Shown here: positions 46,199 through 56,604 of the stretch, one piece after another
How positions within the stretch are numbered: position 1 is the first letter of the stretch
Layout of the letters: each line of letters begins with the position of its first letter
Source of the DNA: Callorhinus ursinus
Taxonomy: Eukaryota > Chordata > Mammalia > Carnivora > Otariidae
NCBI RefSeq assembly: GCF_003265705.1
Contig: NW_020312867.1
Coordinates: 10,329,228 to 10,393,227, forward strand
Length of the DNA: 64,000 bases
Reading direction: 5' to 3'
Made by a program: the position numbers and the translations under genes
Notes under the pieces: generated by a model
Told to the model about the DNA's origin: nothing
Database searches by the model: none
The model's input: only the letters and a program-made list of their open reading frames with translations

Positions 46199-46697
46199 GT
46201 ATTAGTTTAGGTTCTCTGGAGAAATAAAAGGAGATGATATAGAGACAGATGATACAGGTGATATAGATAGAGATTTTTAAGAAGTAATTAGCTCATGTGA
46301 TGAGAGAGACTGCCAAGTTGCAAGATCTACAGAATGAGTCAGCAAGTTGGAACCTAGGAGAGGCAAATCCAAAGGCTGGTAGGCTCAAGACACAGGGAGA
46401 ATTGATATTTCAGCTAGAGTCTAAAGGCAGGGAAAAAAGCCAATGTCCCAGTTCAAAGGCCATCAAGAAGAAGAAATTTTCTCTTACTCAGGGAAGAGAC
46501 ATCCTTTTTTATTCTATTCAGGCCTTCAACTTATTGAATGAGTCCCACCGATACTAGGAAGAGCAATCTGCTTTACTCAGTCTACCTTTAAATTTAAATG
46601 TTAATCTCATCTGAAAACACCTTCACAGAATGTTTGACTAAATATCTGGGCATCCTGTGACCCAGTCAAGCTGGCATATAACATTGACCGTCACATA
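46199..46697. mobile_element. LTR-like repeat (ERVL/MaLR-type, non-coding)
   Basis: It begins 'gtattagtttaggttctctg' and ends '..gaccgtcaca', with internal text such as 'ttctattcaggccttcaact' and 'aaatatctgggcatcctgtg', a familiar mammalian LTR-type repeat. Family not assigned and no viral gene present. Confidence 0.5.
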
Positions 46698-47019
46698 TCT
46701 ATAAGAGATCATATTGAGTGGAAATCAAGATACAGGACAGAGTGGGTAGTATGCTTCCCCTTTAGGGTAAAAAAAGAAAAAAGAGGGGGTGCAGAATAAC
46801 AATAAAAGTGCATATTTGCTTGTATTCACAAAAAGATATTCTGGCAGAATGCACAAAAACTAAAGATAAAGGTTAACCCTACTGGAGTTGTGTGGGCGCC
46901 AAGGAGACATTTTACTTTTTATATGTGTTTTAATTATGTGTGTTTTATCTATTTAAAACATTGAGTAACAAAAAATTTTAAGACCACTTCGCATGCCCTC
47001 TCCTCTTCTAGGATTGTGA

Positions 47020-47125
47020 ACACTTGGGGAGACAAATCATGTTTTATACTCATCTTTGTGTGGCATTTAGTACATAGTAGGCACTAAATAAACATTTGAG
47101 GAATGAATGAGTGAATGAATGAATG
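47020..47125 (+). repeat. L2-type LINE tail with (GAAT)n
   Basis: 'tttagtacatagtaggcact' then 'aaataaacatttgaggaatg' and GAATGAAT repeats is the classic end of an L2 element. Confidence 0.65.
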
Positions 47126-47261
47126 AACCAGAAGAAATAAGATTTAGTGTGGGTCAGAAAAGGGAGAGGAGTGTGAGGATCAAAGGGGGAGAAATATGGC
47201 AATGGCTGTCAGGGGAAGTTTGGGGAACAAGAGGGATGTTTCAAGAAGAGTTATAGGAGGG

Positions 47262-47482
47262 GCTCCTGGGTGGCTCAGTCGTTAAGCATCTGCCTTCGGC
47301 TCAGGTCATGATCCCAGGGTCCTGGGATCGAGTCCCACGTCAGGCTCCCTGCTCCCTGCTCCCTGCTCGGTGGGAAGCCTGCTTCTCCCTCTCTCTCTCT
47401 CCCACTCCCCCTGCTTGTGTTCCCTCTCTCGCTGTGTCTCTCTCTGTCAAATAAATAAATAAAAATACTTAAAAAAATAAAA
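47262..47482 (+). repeat. CAN SINE with target-site duplication
   Basis: Young-type copy with a triplicated 'ctccctg' segment near 47345-47365. aagaagagttRtagga flanks it at 47242-47257 and 47483-47498. Confidence 0.92.
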
Positions 47483-47983
47483 AAAGAAGAGTTGTAGGAT
47501 TATAATGTGTGATGTAATCCACTTTCATATTTATCCCCAAGAAACATTCAATAAAATTCTCCATTGTTTGGGGGATTTAATTTTAGGGTGTCAAATATGA
47601 TTTTAGATGCAGGCATATCTGGATACTAGGAATGGCTGGGGCCAGGGGAGGAACTCAAGGAAGAGGAACCTCTGGACTTGGCCCAGCCTCTGCCATGGAG
47701 GGAGCCAGCAGACCCTTGAGAGGGTGACCCCTGCCACCAAACCTGTACTCTGAGCCCACCGTGCTTCTGTCAGGTAGAATCATGCCCTACCCCACCTCCT
47801 GGACCCCAAGCCCCTCTACAAACCATTCCTACCAGCTGCACACACAGGAGTCTACAGTTGTGGTCCATGACAAGGGATTCAGAGAACAGAACTCTGGAGA
47901 CTCCATGCAGACAATAGCAAGAAAACAGTGCTAGAGCTGGGATCAATATGTGTGAGGGCTGGTGGTTAATTTGGGGACGGGGC

Positions 47984-48172
47984 GTGCCTGGGTGGCTCAG
48001 TCGTTAGGTGTCTGCCTTCGGCTTGGGTCATGATCCCAGAGTCCTGGGATAGAGCCCCACGTCGGGCTCCCTGCTTGGCGGGGGGCCTGCTTCTCCCTCT
48101 CTGACCCCCCCTGCTTGTGTTCCCTCTCTTGCTGTGTCTCTCTCTGTCAATAAATAAATAAAATCTTTAAAA
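47984..48172 (+). repeat. CAN SINE
   Basis: Head 'gcgtgcctgggtggctcag', C-rich middle, 'caataaataaataaaatc' tail. 'aatttgggg'-like sequence lies on both sides. Confidence 0.9.
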
Positions 48173-48518
48173 AAATTGGGGGAAGGTAGAAGATCAGGCT
48201 GACGCCAGTGTTAACCTAAGACCAGGCTGAGTGCAGGGAAGAGGCTCAGACCAAGGTCAGGAGTAGTCATCAATTTTTATGTTTATTTATTATTTGAGGA
48301 ACTCAGGTGAACAGAAATGGACTGCACATACTCCTTAGTTCATGACACTCTCCTGCTTGTCCTTAAACAGCCCATTAGGAACATCTGTAAACCCACCACC
48401 TGCCCAAGGACTAAAACATTACAAATAAATCATATGCTTCTTGCATCTCTGCCCTCTGCTTCCTCTCAGAGGTAACCACTAGTCTAGCTTTTATCTTTTT
48501 ATTGCTTTTTCCTCCCTG

Positions 48519-49095
48519 TGGTAGACAGCTTCAGAAATGGCTCCCAGTAATCCCTGTCTCCTGGTATTCACACCCACATGTACCTCTCCACTTGAATGTG
48601 GGCTGGACCTCATGACTTACTTCTAATAAATAGGATACAACAAATGTGATGGATGTCACTTCTGTGATTACATTAGATAAGATTGCAACTGCCACCTTGC
48701 TAGCAGACTCTGTTAACTCTCTCTTTTGCTGGCTTTGGTGAAGTAAGCTAGCATACTTACTGGATGTGACCACATGGGAAGGAAAGGAGGGCAGCACCAG
48801 CCAAAAACCAGCAAGAAAATGAAACCCTCGGTCCAACAGCCCACAAAGAACTGAATTCTGTCAACAACCAAGTGAACTTGAAAGTGAATCCTTCCCCAGT
48901 CAAGACTTCAGATGAAACCACAGCTCTAGCCAACACTTTGATTGCAGCCTTAGGAGAAACTCTGAAGCAGAGGACCAAGTTCGGCCATGCCTGGACTCTT
49001 GACCCACACAAAATATGAGATAATAAGTGTGTGCTGTTTTAAGTCACTAAGTTTGTGGTAATTTCTTACACATGATAGACACTAATACAAGTTAT
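48519..49095 (+). mobile_element. MLT1-type MaLR LTR
   Basis: It begins 'tgtggtagacagcttcagaa' and ends with 'gtgctgttttaagtcactaa', 'gtttgtggtaatttcttaca' and 'gacactaataca', the hallmark ends of MLT1 solo LTRs. No internal retroviral sequence is present. The 101- and 84-codon reverse-strand frames inside it are not genes. Confidence 0.8.
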
Positions 49096-49742
49096 TTTCA
49101 ATTATTTTCTATTACAGAGAATGTCACTATGAACATTGCTTGTACAGGTGTGGCAGAATACAGAACACAAGAGCTTAAGTTTCCCCGAGGTATATGCTAA
49201 ATATATGTGTAGGAATAGAATTGTGGGGTCTCTGAATGTTATTAGTAGTAAATTATCAGGGTCACATCATGGCCAGAGTGTCTTGGTCAGGTTTGAGAGT
49301 CAAGCTTGACTTCAGTCCATAGAATTAGGGAACAGTCTGTGAGCGGGCTTGGGAGTCATACAGAGGACAGATTTGGGGGTCAGTCCATGGACAGGGTTGA
49401 GAGTGAGGGTGAGGGTGTGTTTACACTTGGGGAGAATGTGAAGCCTAGGTTTGGAGTTGGGTTTGGACAGTGTTGGAAGATTCTGTGAGGGTGGGTTTGG
49501 GGCTCAGTCTAAGGCCAGAGTTAGAAGTCAGGCTGTTCTAGTGCACAAGATCTGACTCTTGTGATATCATCAACCTATCAGGCAGTGGCCACGCAGGGAC
49601 CAGGTGCCCACAAGGTGAGACCCACTCTGGGCCTACAAGGCTCTTTCACTCAAAAGGGGGGTGGTGGTGGAGTGCAGCATTAAGAGGGGCAAGAAATCTG
49701 GACAGAGAGAGAAGGCAGTTGCTGGAAAGATAGCACAACTTC
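49096..49742. other. Intergenic sequence downstream of SPEF1
   Basis: Contains an irregular G-rich stretch (49285-49545) with recurring 'gggttt', 'cagtc' and 'gagt' words that may be an old degenerate tandem repeat. No gene recognised. Confidence 0.4.
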
Positions 49743-49748
49743 TTTAAT
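49743..49748 (-). terminator. SPEF1: SPEF1 candidate polyadenylation signal ATTAAA
   Basis: TTTAAT on the plus strand reads ATTAAA, the commonest variant signal, on the SPEF1 strand about 690 bases past its stop codon. No AATAAA is closer. Confidence 0.6.
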
Positions 49749-50436
49749 GGGGGCACTGTGACCCCATATCTCCCAAGCATTCTCAAAGTTCCCCCCACAG
49801 GAGGGGAGGGTGATTGGGACAGACACAGCGCATGTCTTCCCCACTCCTGGCTGAACCCATTCCTCACCCCTTCTTCTCCAGCTGCTGTGTTCTCCATCCT
49901 CGAGTTGGGTCCCAGGTGAGCTCCCAGGACAGGCAAGGGTCGCCCTCAGCTGCCTGGGGCAGCTTCCCCCACGGCCCAGAGCACAGAGAACTAGCCTGGC
50001 TGGAGGTGCCGTTGTCCTCAGAGCTGGGCTGGGACCTGTTTCTAGGGGTGTGAACCGAGCCGAGGCACCGCCCCCCAAGGCCCAGAGCAGGGAGCACCAA
50101 GGCGGAGACCCTGGTGTTGGGCATTGCTTTGGGGAGCATGCGAGATCTCTGCACGTGGCTTCTGGGTTCTGGAAAGCGGTCCATTCTCCTGACCCGGGTG
50201 GAGTGGAAGGAGGTGGCTCAGTCCAGGGGCTCCGCTCTGAAGGCGCCTGCCTCACTGCCCCTCCCCCCCATATTCGCCCTCATCCCAAGGGAGGGGCGCG
50301 CTGGCTCCCGAGGAGGCTCATTGGAGCTGCTGGCTCCGCCCGCCCATTCGTCCGTCAGTAGGTCGGTGGGTGCGTCGGTCGCGGTGTCTGGGCTCTGGCG
50401 GGTACTGGGGCGTCCCCGCGCGGCCCGGGCCGCCGC

Positions 50437-53322
50437 TCACCGCTGCTTACGCTCTGCCTGCTGGAGCCGCCGGGAGAGGTCGTCGATGCGCACGTTCTTG
50501 AGCTGAAGCAAGTGCTCCAAGCGCCTCACCTTCATCTGCAGGACCTGGGCCATGAGGCACAGAGGCGAAGTCAGCGGCCTGCTGCCCTCTGTCCCTAAGC
50601 CCGCACTGCCCCACCACCGCCCGCGCGTTCCCAGTCAACCTCACCTGCACGGTCTCCTGCGAGGCCAACAGCTCCTGCTCTTTTTCAGCGATCTGGAGGA
50701 CGAAGCTTGGGTCGCCCTGCACTGCCTGGCTATATCCCGGAGGCCGGGGCGCGGGCGGCCGGCTCGCCCTGGGGTGGGAAGCAGCTTAGCGGAGGCCCGG
50801 ACCTGGGGCCCCACGCTCACCCTTCCAATGCCCCTCGGCCAGGCCTTCCCTCCCCGCCCCACCCCCGTTCCTGCTTCCCAGGAATAGCCTGCCCCCACCC
50901 TTACCTGCCAGCCCTGTATTGGGGAATCACCAGGCCTGGGGAGATAGGAACTCCCAGCTTCCTTACCTGAGCTGCCCCCCTCCCTGGGGGTCTGGGGCAT
51001 CTTCCCCTCGGGCCTTCTGGAACAAACCTGAGAGGAGGCAAGTGGAGGAGTTGGCCGTGCTGGAGCCGTATTTTCCTGCCTTCTCCCTCCCTCCTCTCCC
51101 CCATAGGTAGGACAGAAGGAAAGCTGCTCCTGGGAGGGAAGACAAGTAAAGATCACTTTACCCACATCCATGTAGCCAGTGCCATCCTGGGGAGCCAGCT
51201 CCTGAAAGAAGCCCCGGGGTTTACTGTGAGGTCAGGCTCGCTCATCCCCAAGGAGCCCCATGTCTCTTCCGCGGTCCCCAAAGCCAGGGTCCCTTTGCCA
51301 GACACCCTTCCCCCACATCTATCGGCAAGGCGGGGCTTCCTGCCGCCTGGGAAGCTCCCGCAAAGCAGTGGGAGAAGCTTGAGTGGGGTGGCACCTGTAA
51401 GTTGCTGGTGCGCTGCTTCCTGAGCCTCTGCCGCTCCTCCAGGCGCTGCCTCAGCGGAATGAGCACTAACTCCACCACGCCCGGCGCGCATTGCGCGATC
51501 TTGCGCATCACATCCTCCGGTACGGAGAAGTTCAGTTTGTTCAGCACCTTCCTGCGAGATAGGCACCGGGATGGCGGACTGGGTCTCGGGGGAATGAAGT
51601 GAGGGGCGTGGAGGAGAAGGAAGTGGTGCAGCCCTGGGGGAATGAACCCGATTCTGGGGTATCCTGTTTCCTTGTCTCCTCCCCAATAAAAGAGTCCCTT
51701 GATTTTGTTACCAGATTCTGTCTGCGCTGTCCCTCCCTACCCTGCCACCAACGGAATCCCAGGCTGGGCTTTGGAGACCATAGAAAGTGTGTGTGTGGGG
51801 GCGTGCTGGGGCAGCCCTTCCTGGGATCCCGGGGTTGGGGTAGGGGATGGAGATTCCGGTAGTGCACGAGGCATTCTGCTACCTGTTTAGGTGACCCCAA
51901 TTGCTGAGCTTCTGTTGGAGAGAGCTGGCAGGGACATAATTGTGCATCTCCACCATCTTGGGGAAGTAAAACTTGATGACTTCTGCAACCAGGACTGAGG
52001 GAATGGGAACAGACATGGACGGGGTGTGGGGGGGGGTAAGGGAAAAGGAGTAGGGAGAAGATGTGCATGGGATGGAAGAATCAGGGCTTGCAGAGTGGTG
52101 GGGCCAAGCACAGAGGTGATGTGGAAAGGGAAAGGATGATAGGGAGGGAGGGGTGGTGGAGGAGAGGGAAAGGGATTCAAGAAAGCAAGATCAGAAATCA
52201 GTGATCAGCCTCCACCATGTCCCAGAGGAGTGACATCCCATCCTCATCAGCTCAGGCATATGAAAACTAAGGTCTCTGGTCCTCTAGTAGAGAATGAGTC
52301 TCCAAGAGAGCCCATCAGGGGCCTGGGGCCCACCCTAGTCATTTACACGGATACACACACACACACACACACACACACACTCCAACACCAAAGTCCCAAC
52401 AAAGAGTCACAGATTCACACAAGCAGACACATGTGATAAGATCCCCCTCCAAATATGCACATAGGACAAAGTGTGTAGACACACAGGACACACACATGCC
52501 CATATATACACAGGTCCACATATAGCACACACACATACAACACACAGAGATGCACAAACATACACAGACACATGTTTCCATCACTGGAGTTCCAAGAGAT
52601 AGTCACTAACACACACAAGCACAATAAATCACACAGGCACCAATGTACCATATAGAGATGCATATTTCTGCCATTAAAATCTCAGGAGACAGCCTTAGAC
52701 ATACAGACACCTAATAATCACAAAGAAACACATATGCACATAAGACCCCCTACATGCATAACAAGACAGAACGTATCAACAAACATATGAACATACACAT
52801 GCTCAGACTCCCACAAGACAGATATATAGAATACAGCAATGAACAAGTACACACAGAGAGAAGCACAAAAACATACACAGATACACATCTTAGTCATTAA
52901 AGTCTCAGGAGGGAGTCACAGACACACACAATCATCACCACCACACATGCATATAGGATAGAACAAGGGGACATACATATGGACACACACATACTCATAT
53001 TCCCACAGATACAGATAGAAACACACACACACACACATAACTGAAGTTCTAAGAGATAGACGCCCCCCAACACACACATACCCAAACGCACAGAAGCACA
53101 AGGAGACATATGTATACAGACCCCTTACACACGTACATACAGGACAGAACGTGTCAACAAACACGGACACACGGGACAGACACACAGGAGCGCACACATA
53201 CTGAGGTGCACACCTCCGTCACTGAAGTCCCTGGAGAGATTTCGCTTGGGTCGGGACAGAGGAATGTTGTCTACCCACAGGTACAGCTGGTGCAGCGCCT
53301 CCTCGTCCACGCTGCCCGCCAT
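50437..53322 (-). CDS. SPEF1: SPEF1 (CLAMP), sperm flagellar protein 1, 7 exons
   Basis: Microtubule-binding protein of motile cilia, sperm flagella and epithelial microtubules; the family stabilises and bundles microtubules and serves the central apparatus. Exons in transcript order: 53322-53214, 51994-51883, 51551-51395, 51201-51162, 51027-50967, 50768-50645, 50544-50437. All introns are GT/AG and phases match. The sum is 711 nt, 236 residues plus TGA, equal to human as I recall. Start MAGSVDEEALHQLYLWVD. Residues about 7-115 form the calponin-homology-like domain (DUF1042 type) containing LSRPKRNLSRDFSDG, KFYFPKMVEMHNYVP and NFSVPEDVMRKIAQCAPG. A Pro/Gly-rich linker follows, then a C-terminal coiled coil from FVLQIAEKEQELLASQ to LSRRLQQAERKQR. 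Intron 1 is a degenerate tandem array related to the exon 1 end. Confidence 0.97.
52350..53240 (-). repeat. SPEF1: Degenerate tandem array filling SPEF1 intron 1, overlapping the exon 1 3' end
   Basis: Two landmark words recur in alternation. The first, like 'tcactgaagtctcaggagag' on the plus strand, is at about 52384, 52580, 52672, 52896, 53041 and 53222. The second, like 'gacagaacgtgtcaac', is at about 52466, 52764, 52958 and 53143. Spacing suggests a unit near 190 bases with indels and one short unit. Between landmarks the sequence is CA-rich. The 53222 copy is the last 25 or so bases of SPEF1 exon 1 including its splice donor. Confidence 0.75.
52352..52380. repeat. (CA)n microsatellite
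   Basis: About 13 uninterrupted CA units at the distal end of the tandem array in SPEF1 intron 1. Confidence 0.85.
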
Positions 53323-53486
53323 CAGCACCCTCGGCAAGGCAAGGCCGTTCCAGCCGTGCAGCGTCCAGCCCCAACCTCACGATCCCTCAGGCGCCTCTTC
53401 TCTCGCCGCTGAGGGCGACCAGACCTGCCTCTGCCTCTCCCATCCGGAGACTCTCCTCCCAGCTGGGAGCAGCCATATTGTTTTCT

Positions 53487-53500
53487 GAAACCATAGCAAC
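53487..53500 (-). promoter_or_regulatory. SPEF1: RFX X-box-like motif upstream of SPEF1
   Basis: On the SPEF1 strand this reads GTTGCTATGGTTTC, close to the RFX palindrome GTTGCCATGGCAAC. It lies about 165-178 bases before the ATG, the usual position in ciliary genes. RFX factors, with FOXJ1, drive motile-cilia genes, which fits SPEF1's role. Confidence 0.65.
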
Positions 53501-53527
53501 TATCCTTGGCTGGGCGGGAGCAGGGGT

Positions 53528-53543
53528 TTCTGGGAGTTGTAGT
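53528..53543 (-). promoter_or_regulatory. SPEF1: ZNF143/STAF-type motif upstream of SPEF1
   Basis: The minus strand reads ACTACAACTCCCAGAA, matching the core ACTACAATTCCCAGAA recognised by ZNF143/THAP11 at many promoters, with one change. Confidence 0.6.
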
Positions 53544-53560
53544 TTTCTCCCTCTACTTAC

Positions 53561-55800
53561 TCTCAGGCCCCAGCTTTGAAAAGGCGATTAGATGGCCTCC
53601 TCTTCCCAGTATCTGCGCCCAACGCCACCTGATCAGCCACTAGCCCACTCTGAAACCTGTCAAAGCCAACCAGGCCCTCAGAATCCCTGCACCAGCCTCC
53701 CCAGGGCTGGGATTCCCCTTCTGGATCCTTTAGCGATCAGTCCCAAGTGAAGGCAGCATCCCAGTGTTTGTCAGCTTTATCTGGGCATCCACTGTTAATC
53801 ATCTGCCGCTTCCCATCTGGATTGTGTGATAGGCTGTGTGACAGTGCCTCCTTGCTAGGTCCCTCCTCAGAGCTCTGTGCTATTAGGGCCCTCACTGCTA
53901 CTGCCCTTCCCAGCAGTGTCCTGGTAGGGCATTTAATATGTCACCCAGATTCCCAGGGAGAGTACTAGGGCTCAAGGCCAGTGCCTTGGGCAGGTTATTT
54001 AACTACTTAACCCTATTTCCTCCTTTGTGAAGTGGGAATGGTTCTCGCCTGTTTGCCCCAATGGGGTAGTAGGGAGGAAAACGGGAAGCGTATTTACAGA
54101 TCTGCATTTGTATGGGGACTGGGGGTATGGGAGTAAAAGCTTGGAGAGCTCCTGTAGACACTTCCACAACTCATCTCCCTCCAAAGGGCTATTCTTCCAT
54201 GGGTTAGAAATGGATTTCAGTAGCCAGTTCCATTTCAAAAGAGCACTCCTTGTAGAAGGGTTAGGGATATGGGTCCTTCCTTAGTGAAGGGACACACAGT
54301 AGCAGCAAAGAGGCACTTCTAGGGTCAGCCAGAGAAGAAAGCTTGCTTCCATCAAAGACTAGCAATGTGGCTTTGGGCACATTACTGGACCTTTCTGTGC
54401 CTGTTTTCTCATGGTTTTACCTACCTTATAGGGGATTTGTGAGCATCTAAAGTGCTTAGCACAGCACTTGGCACACAGCAAGGGCCCTATTAACATCAGT
54501 TGGTGCTATCATTAATGAGATGACCTCAGTTCCAGCAGAAGAGGAGACAAATGGAAATGATTTGCCTTGTTGGTATTTGAGGTGAGGGGCCGAGTTGAAC
54601 AGGGAGAAGGTTACTGCTCCCCCCTTACTCCAGAGCAGGAGGGGGTGGTGGTGGCAGGGGTAGGCTGAGCTTCCTTAAGACTTTCTCGTTTCCTCCTCCA
54701 CAGCTCAGATTGGGGTGGGGGATGATGGTAAGGGGAATCCCAACTCCTTTTTGCTATCCCTTAGTTTCATTGTCTTCAAGGCCTACAGGGGAAATCTGAG
54801 CGCTGGGAGTGTGGAAGGCCAAGTGTGGAAGTGTCACCCTACCTTCTTGTTTTAAAGTCATACATAGTGGCCTTGCCTTTCTAGAAGAGACCACACCCGG
54901 GGCAGGCAAGGGACAAAAGACCTAGACATCCCCCCCTTAACATTCCAGGGTGGAGAGAGGAACTGAAAGGAAGTGGTGGGGAGGGAACCACAGCACGGCG
55001 ATGTGCCAGCCCCAGGAGAGGTGGGAAAACCGGTTTGGGGCCCAGAGCTGCCCAGCCTCCTCAAGCCCAAGTCCTCCCCTGGCTGGAACCGCTGGGGCTT
55101 GAGGGCTTCAATGAGGGAGGGGCTGGGCGGGGAAAGGAGAAAAGGGGTAGGATCAGCAGAGACAGCAGTCTTCACCTTTGGACTGGGGTGCCCCCAGCTT
55201 CTTGGGGATGCAGTCTGTCCCAGGAATTTTATCTTCCTCCTGCCACTGTCCCCAGGATAGCCACCAGGCTTGGAGATGCCAAACACGGGAAGGTCTAAAG
55301 GGCTCCCTCTTAAGGCATCAAAGGTAAACCAAGGGATGCCCTGTATGTCCCTCCAGACTCCAACCTGGACCACAGAAGTTGCCCCAGCACCCCTCTTGCT
55401 CAGTCCTCTGGCCCCACCCCTGCAAGGACCTTCTTTAATGGGCTCAAGAGGCCTAGTTCCCAGTTTAATTTGGTCCAACAGAGAGAGCTGGCTCCCTCCC
55501 TCCTCTCCTAGCTAGCTGACCCCAGGCTTCTTTCTAACCCCAAAGCAGTGCAAGGCCCGGCTTTCTTCAAACCCAAGCAGGTACGTTTAAGACCCCTTCC
55601 TCCCCAAGCCTAGATAATATTTAGATATGGAGGTGGCCCCTCGCCCCAGTCAGGGCCAAAGTTGCGGCTACCCTCTCAGCACTTGGTTCCATGTCCCACC
55701 AGAACAAGGACCAAAGGGAACCAGGGAAGGACGTGTTCCCAAGACAGACGCAAGCCCAGAATATGAAGGATGCACCCTTGGCTGTTAAAACGTTCACCCC
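53561..55800. other. Intergenic spacer between SPEF1 and CENPB
   Basis: MIR-like sequence near 53975-54080 and 54350-54530 ('cttagcacagcacttggcac'). The rest is unique-looking with no CAN SINE and no gene recognised; open frames up to 206 codons have no recognisable product. Confidence 0.5.
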
Positions 55801-55821
55801 CACAAAAGGGGGGTGGACGGA

Positions 55822-55827
55822 TTTATT
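55822..55827 (-). terminator. CENPB: CENPB polyadenylation signal AATAAA
   Basis: TTTATT on the plus strand, about 780 bases past the CENPB stop codon, in line with the long 3' UTR of this gene. Confidence 0.8.
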
Positions 55828-56604
55828 GAATTCAGACTGGGAAAGGAGTGGCTGGATGGCTGGACTATGGGCCCAGCCCCAGGCCCCCTGCCCAGGATAG
55901 GGCCCTGTCAGAGAGGGAGGAGAGGCATGGGGCCTGCAGCTACCCACAAGGGAAGTGCCCATTACCACTCCCCTGGAGGGCCTCTTGGGAACCTCCAATC
56001 TGGAAAGAAAACCAAAGGCCAACCTGGACTGGGCCAGAGAAAGGGACTGGGAAGATGGGGAAGCAGGCAGAGGCAGGCTCAGGAGCCTGCGGTGAGTTAG
56101 ACTGTGCTTCTCAAGGCGGCCCAGGGGCAGGGGTAGGGGGCTGCCAGCCTTGTGGGGGCCTAGGCTGGACCTTCCTCTGGAGCCCTTCCCAGAATGGCTT
56201 TGGGGTCCCCCCCACCAAAGACCTGGTGTGGACGGCAGAGGGGAGAGGCACTCTCCGGCCGGGAGCTTCCAGGGCCCATCCCTGGCGGCTCCTGTGGCCT
56301 AGTCCACTGATGGCACGGTGTGGTAGCACCGGACAGCTCCCCACCCTCCCCACCTGGTCCCCCAAGCCCAGGGGCAAATGGGGAGGAAAGAGGACTCTGA
56401 GAAAGAGGCAATAAGCAGGCAGTGAGGCTGACGCCAGCCCCGGGCCCTACCGAGGTGGCTGGGCCTGTCACAGGGCCCGAGGAACATCACTAAAGGCTCT
56501 GGAGCTCCCCACTCTTGGCTCCATCCGCAGCGGCTGCCCGGAGAGTCCTCCGCCCTGGGCTGGCGCTGCCACATCCGGGTCGGGCAGGACTAGGCCCCGG
56601 CGGC

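Larger units (their letters stand above)
45830..46960 (+). mobile_element. Old L1-type LINE 3' end carrying two later insertions
   Basis: Fragments at about 45830-45968, 46166-46198 and 46700-46960 read as one old LINE 3' end, split by a CAN SINE (45970-46165) and an LTR-like element (46199-46697). Confidence 0.55.
53323..53560 (-). promoter_or_regulatory. SPEF1: SPEF1 promoter region
   Basis: Sequence immediately upstream of the SPEF1 ATG. It contains an RFX X-box-like site (53487-53500) and a ZNF143-type site (53528-53543). The TSS itself is not resolved. Confidence 0.65.

Noticed and set aside
48531..49011. Reverse-strand frames of 101 and 84 codons
   Set aside because: They are antisense translations of an MLT1-type solo LTR.
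52339..53197. Cys/Val-rich reverse-strand peptides in SPEF1 intron 1
   Set aside because: These translate the CA-rich tandem array (CVCVCV runs) and are not genes.
52350..53240. CRISPR-like array
   Set aside because: Repeats are degenerate, irregularly spaced, CA-rich and lie within a mammalian intron; there are no conserved short repeats with unique spacers.
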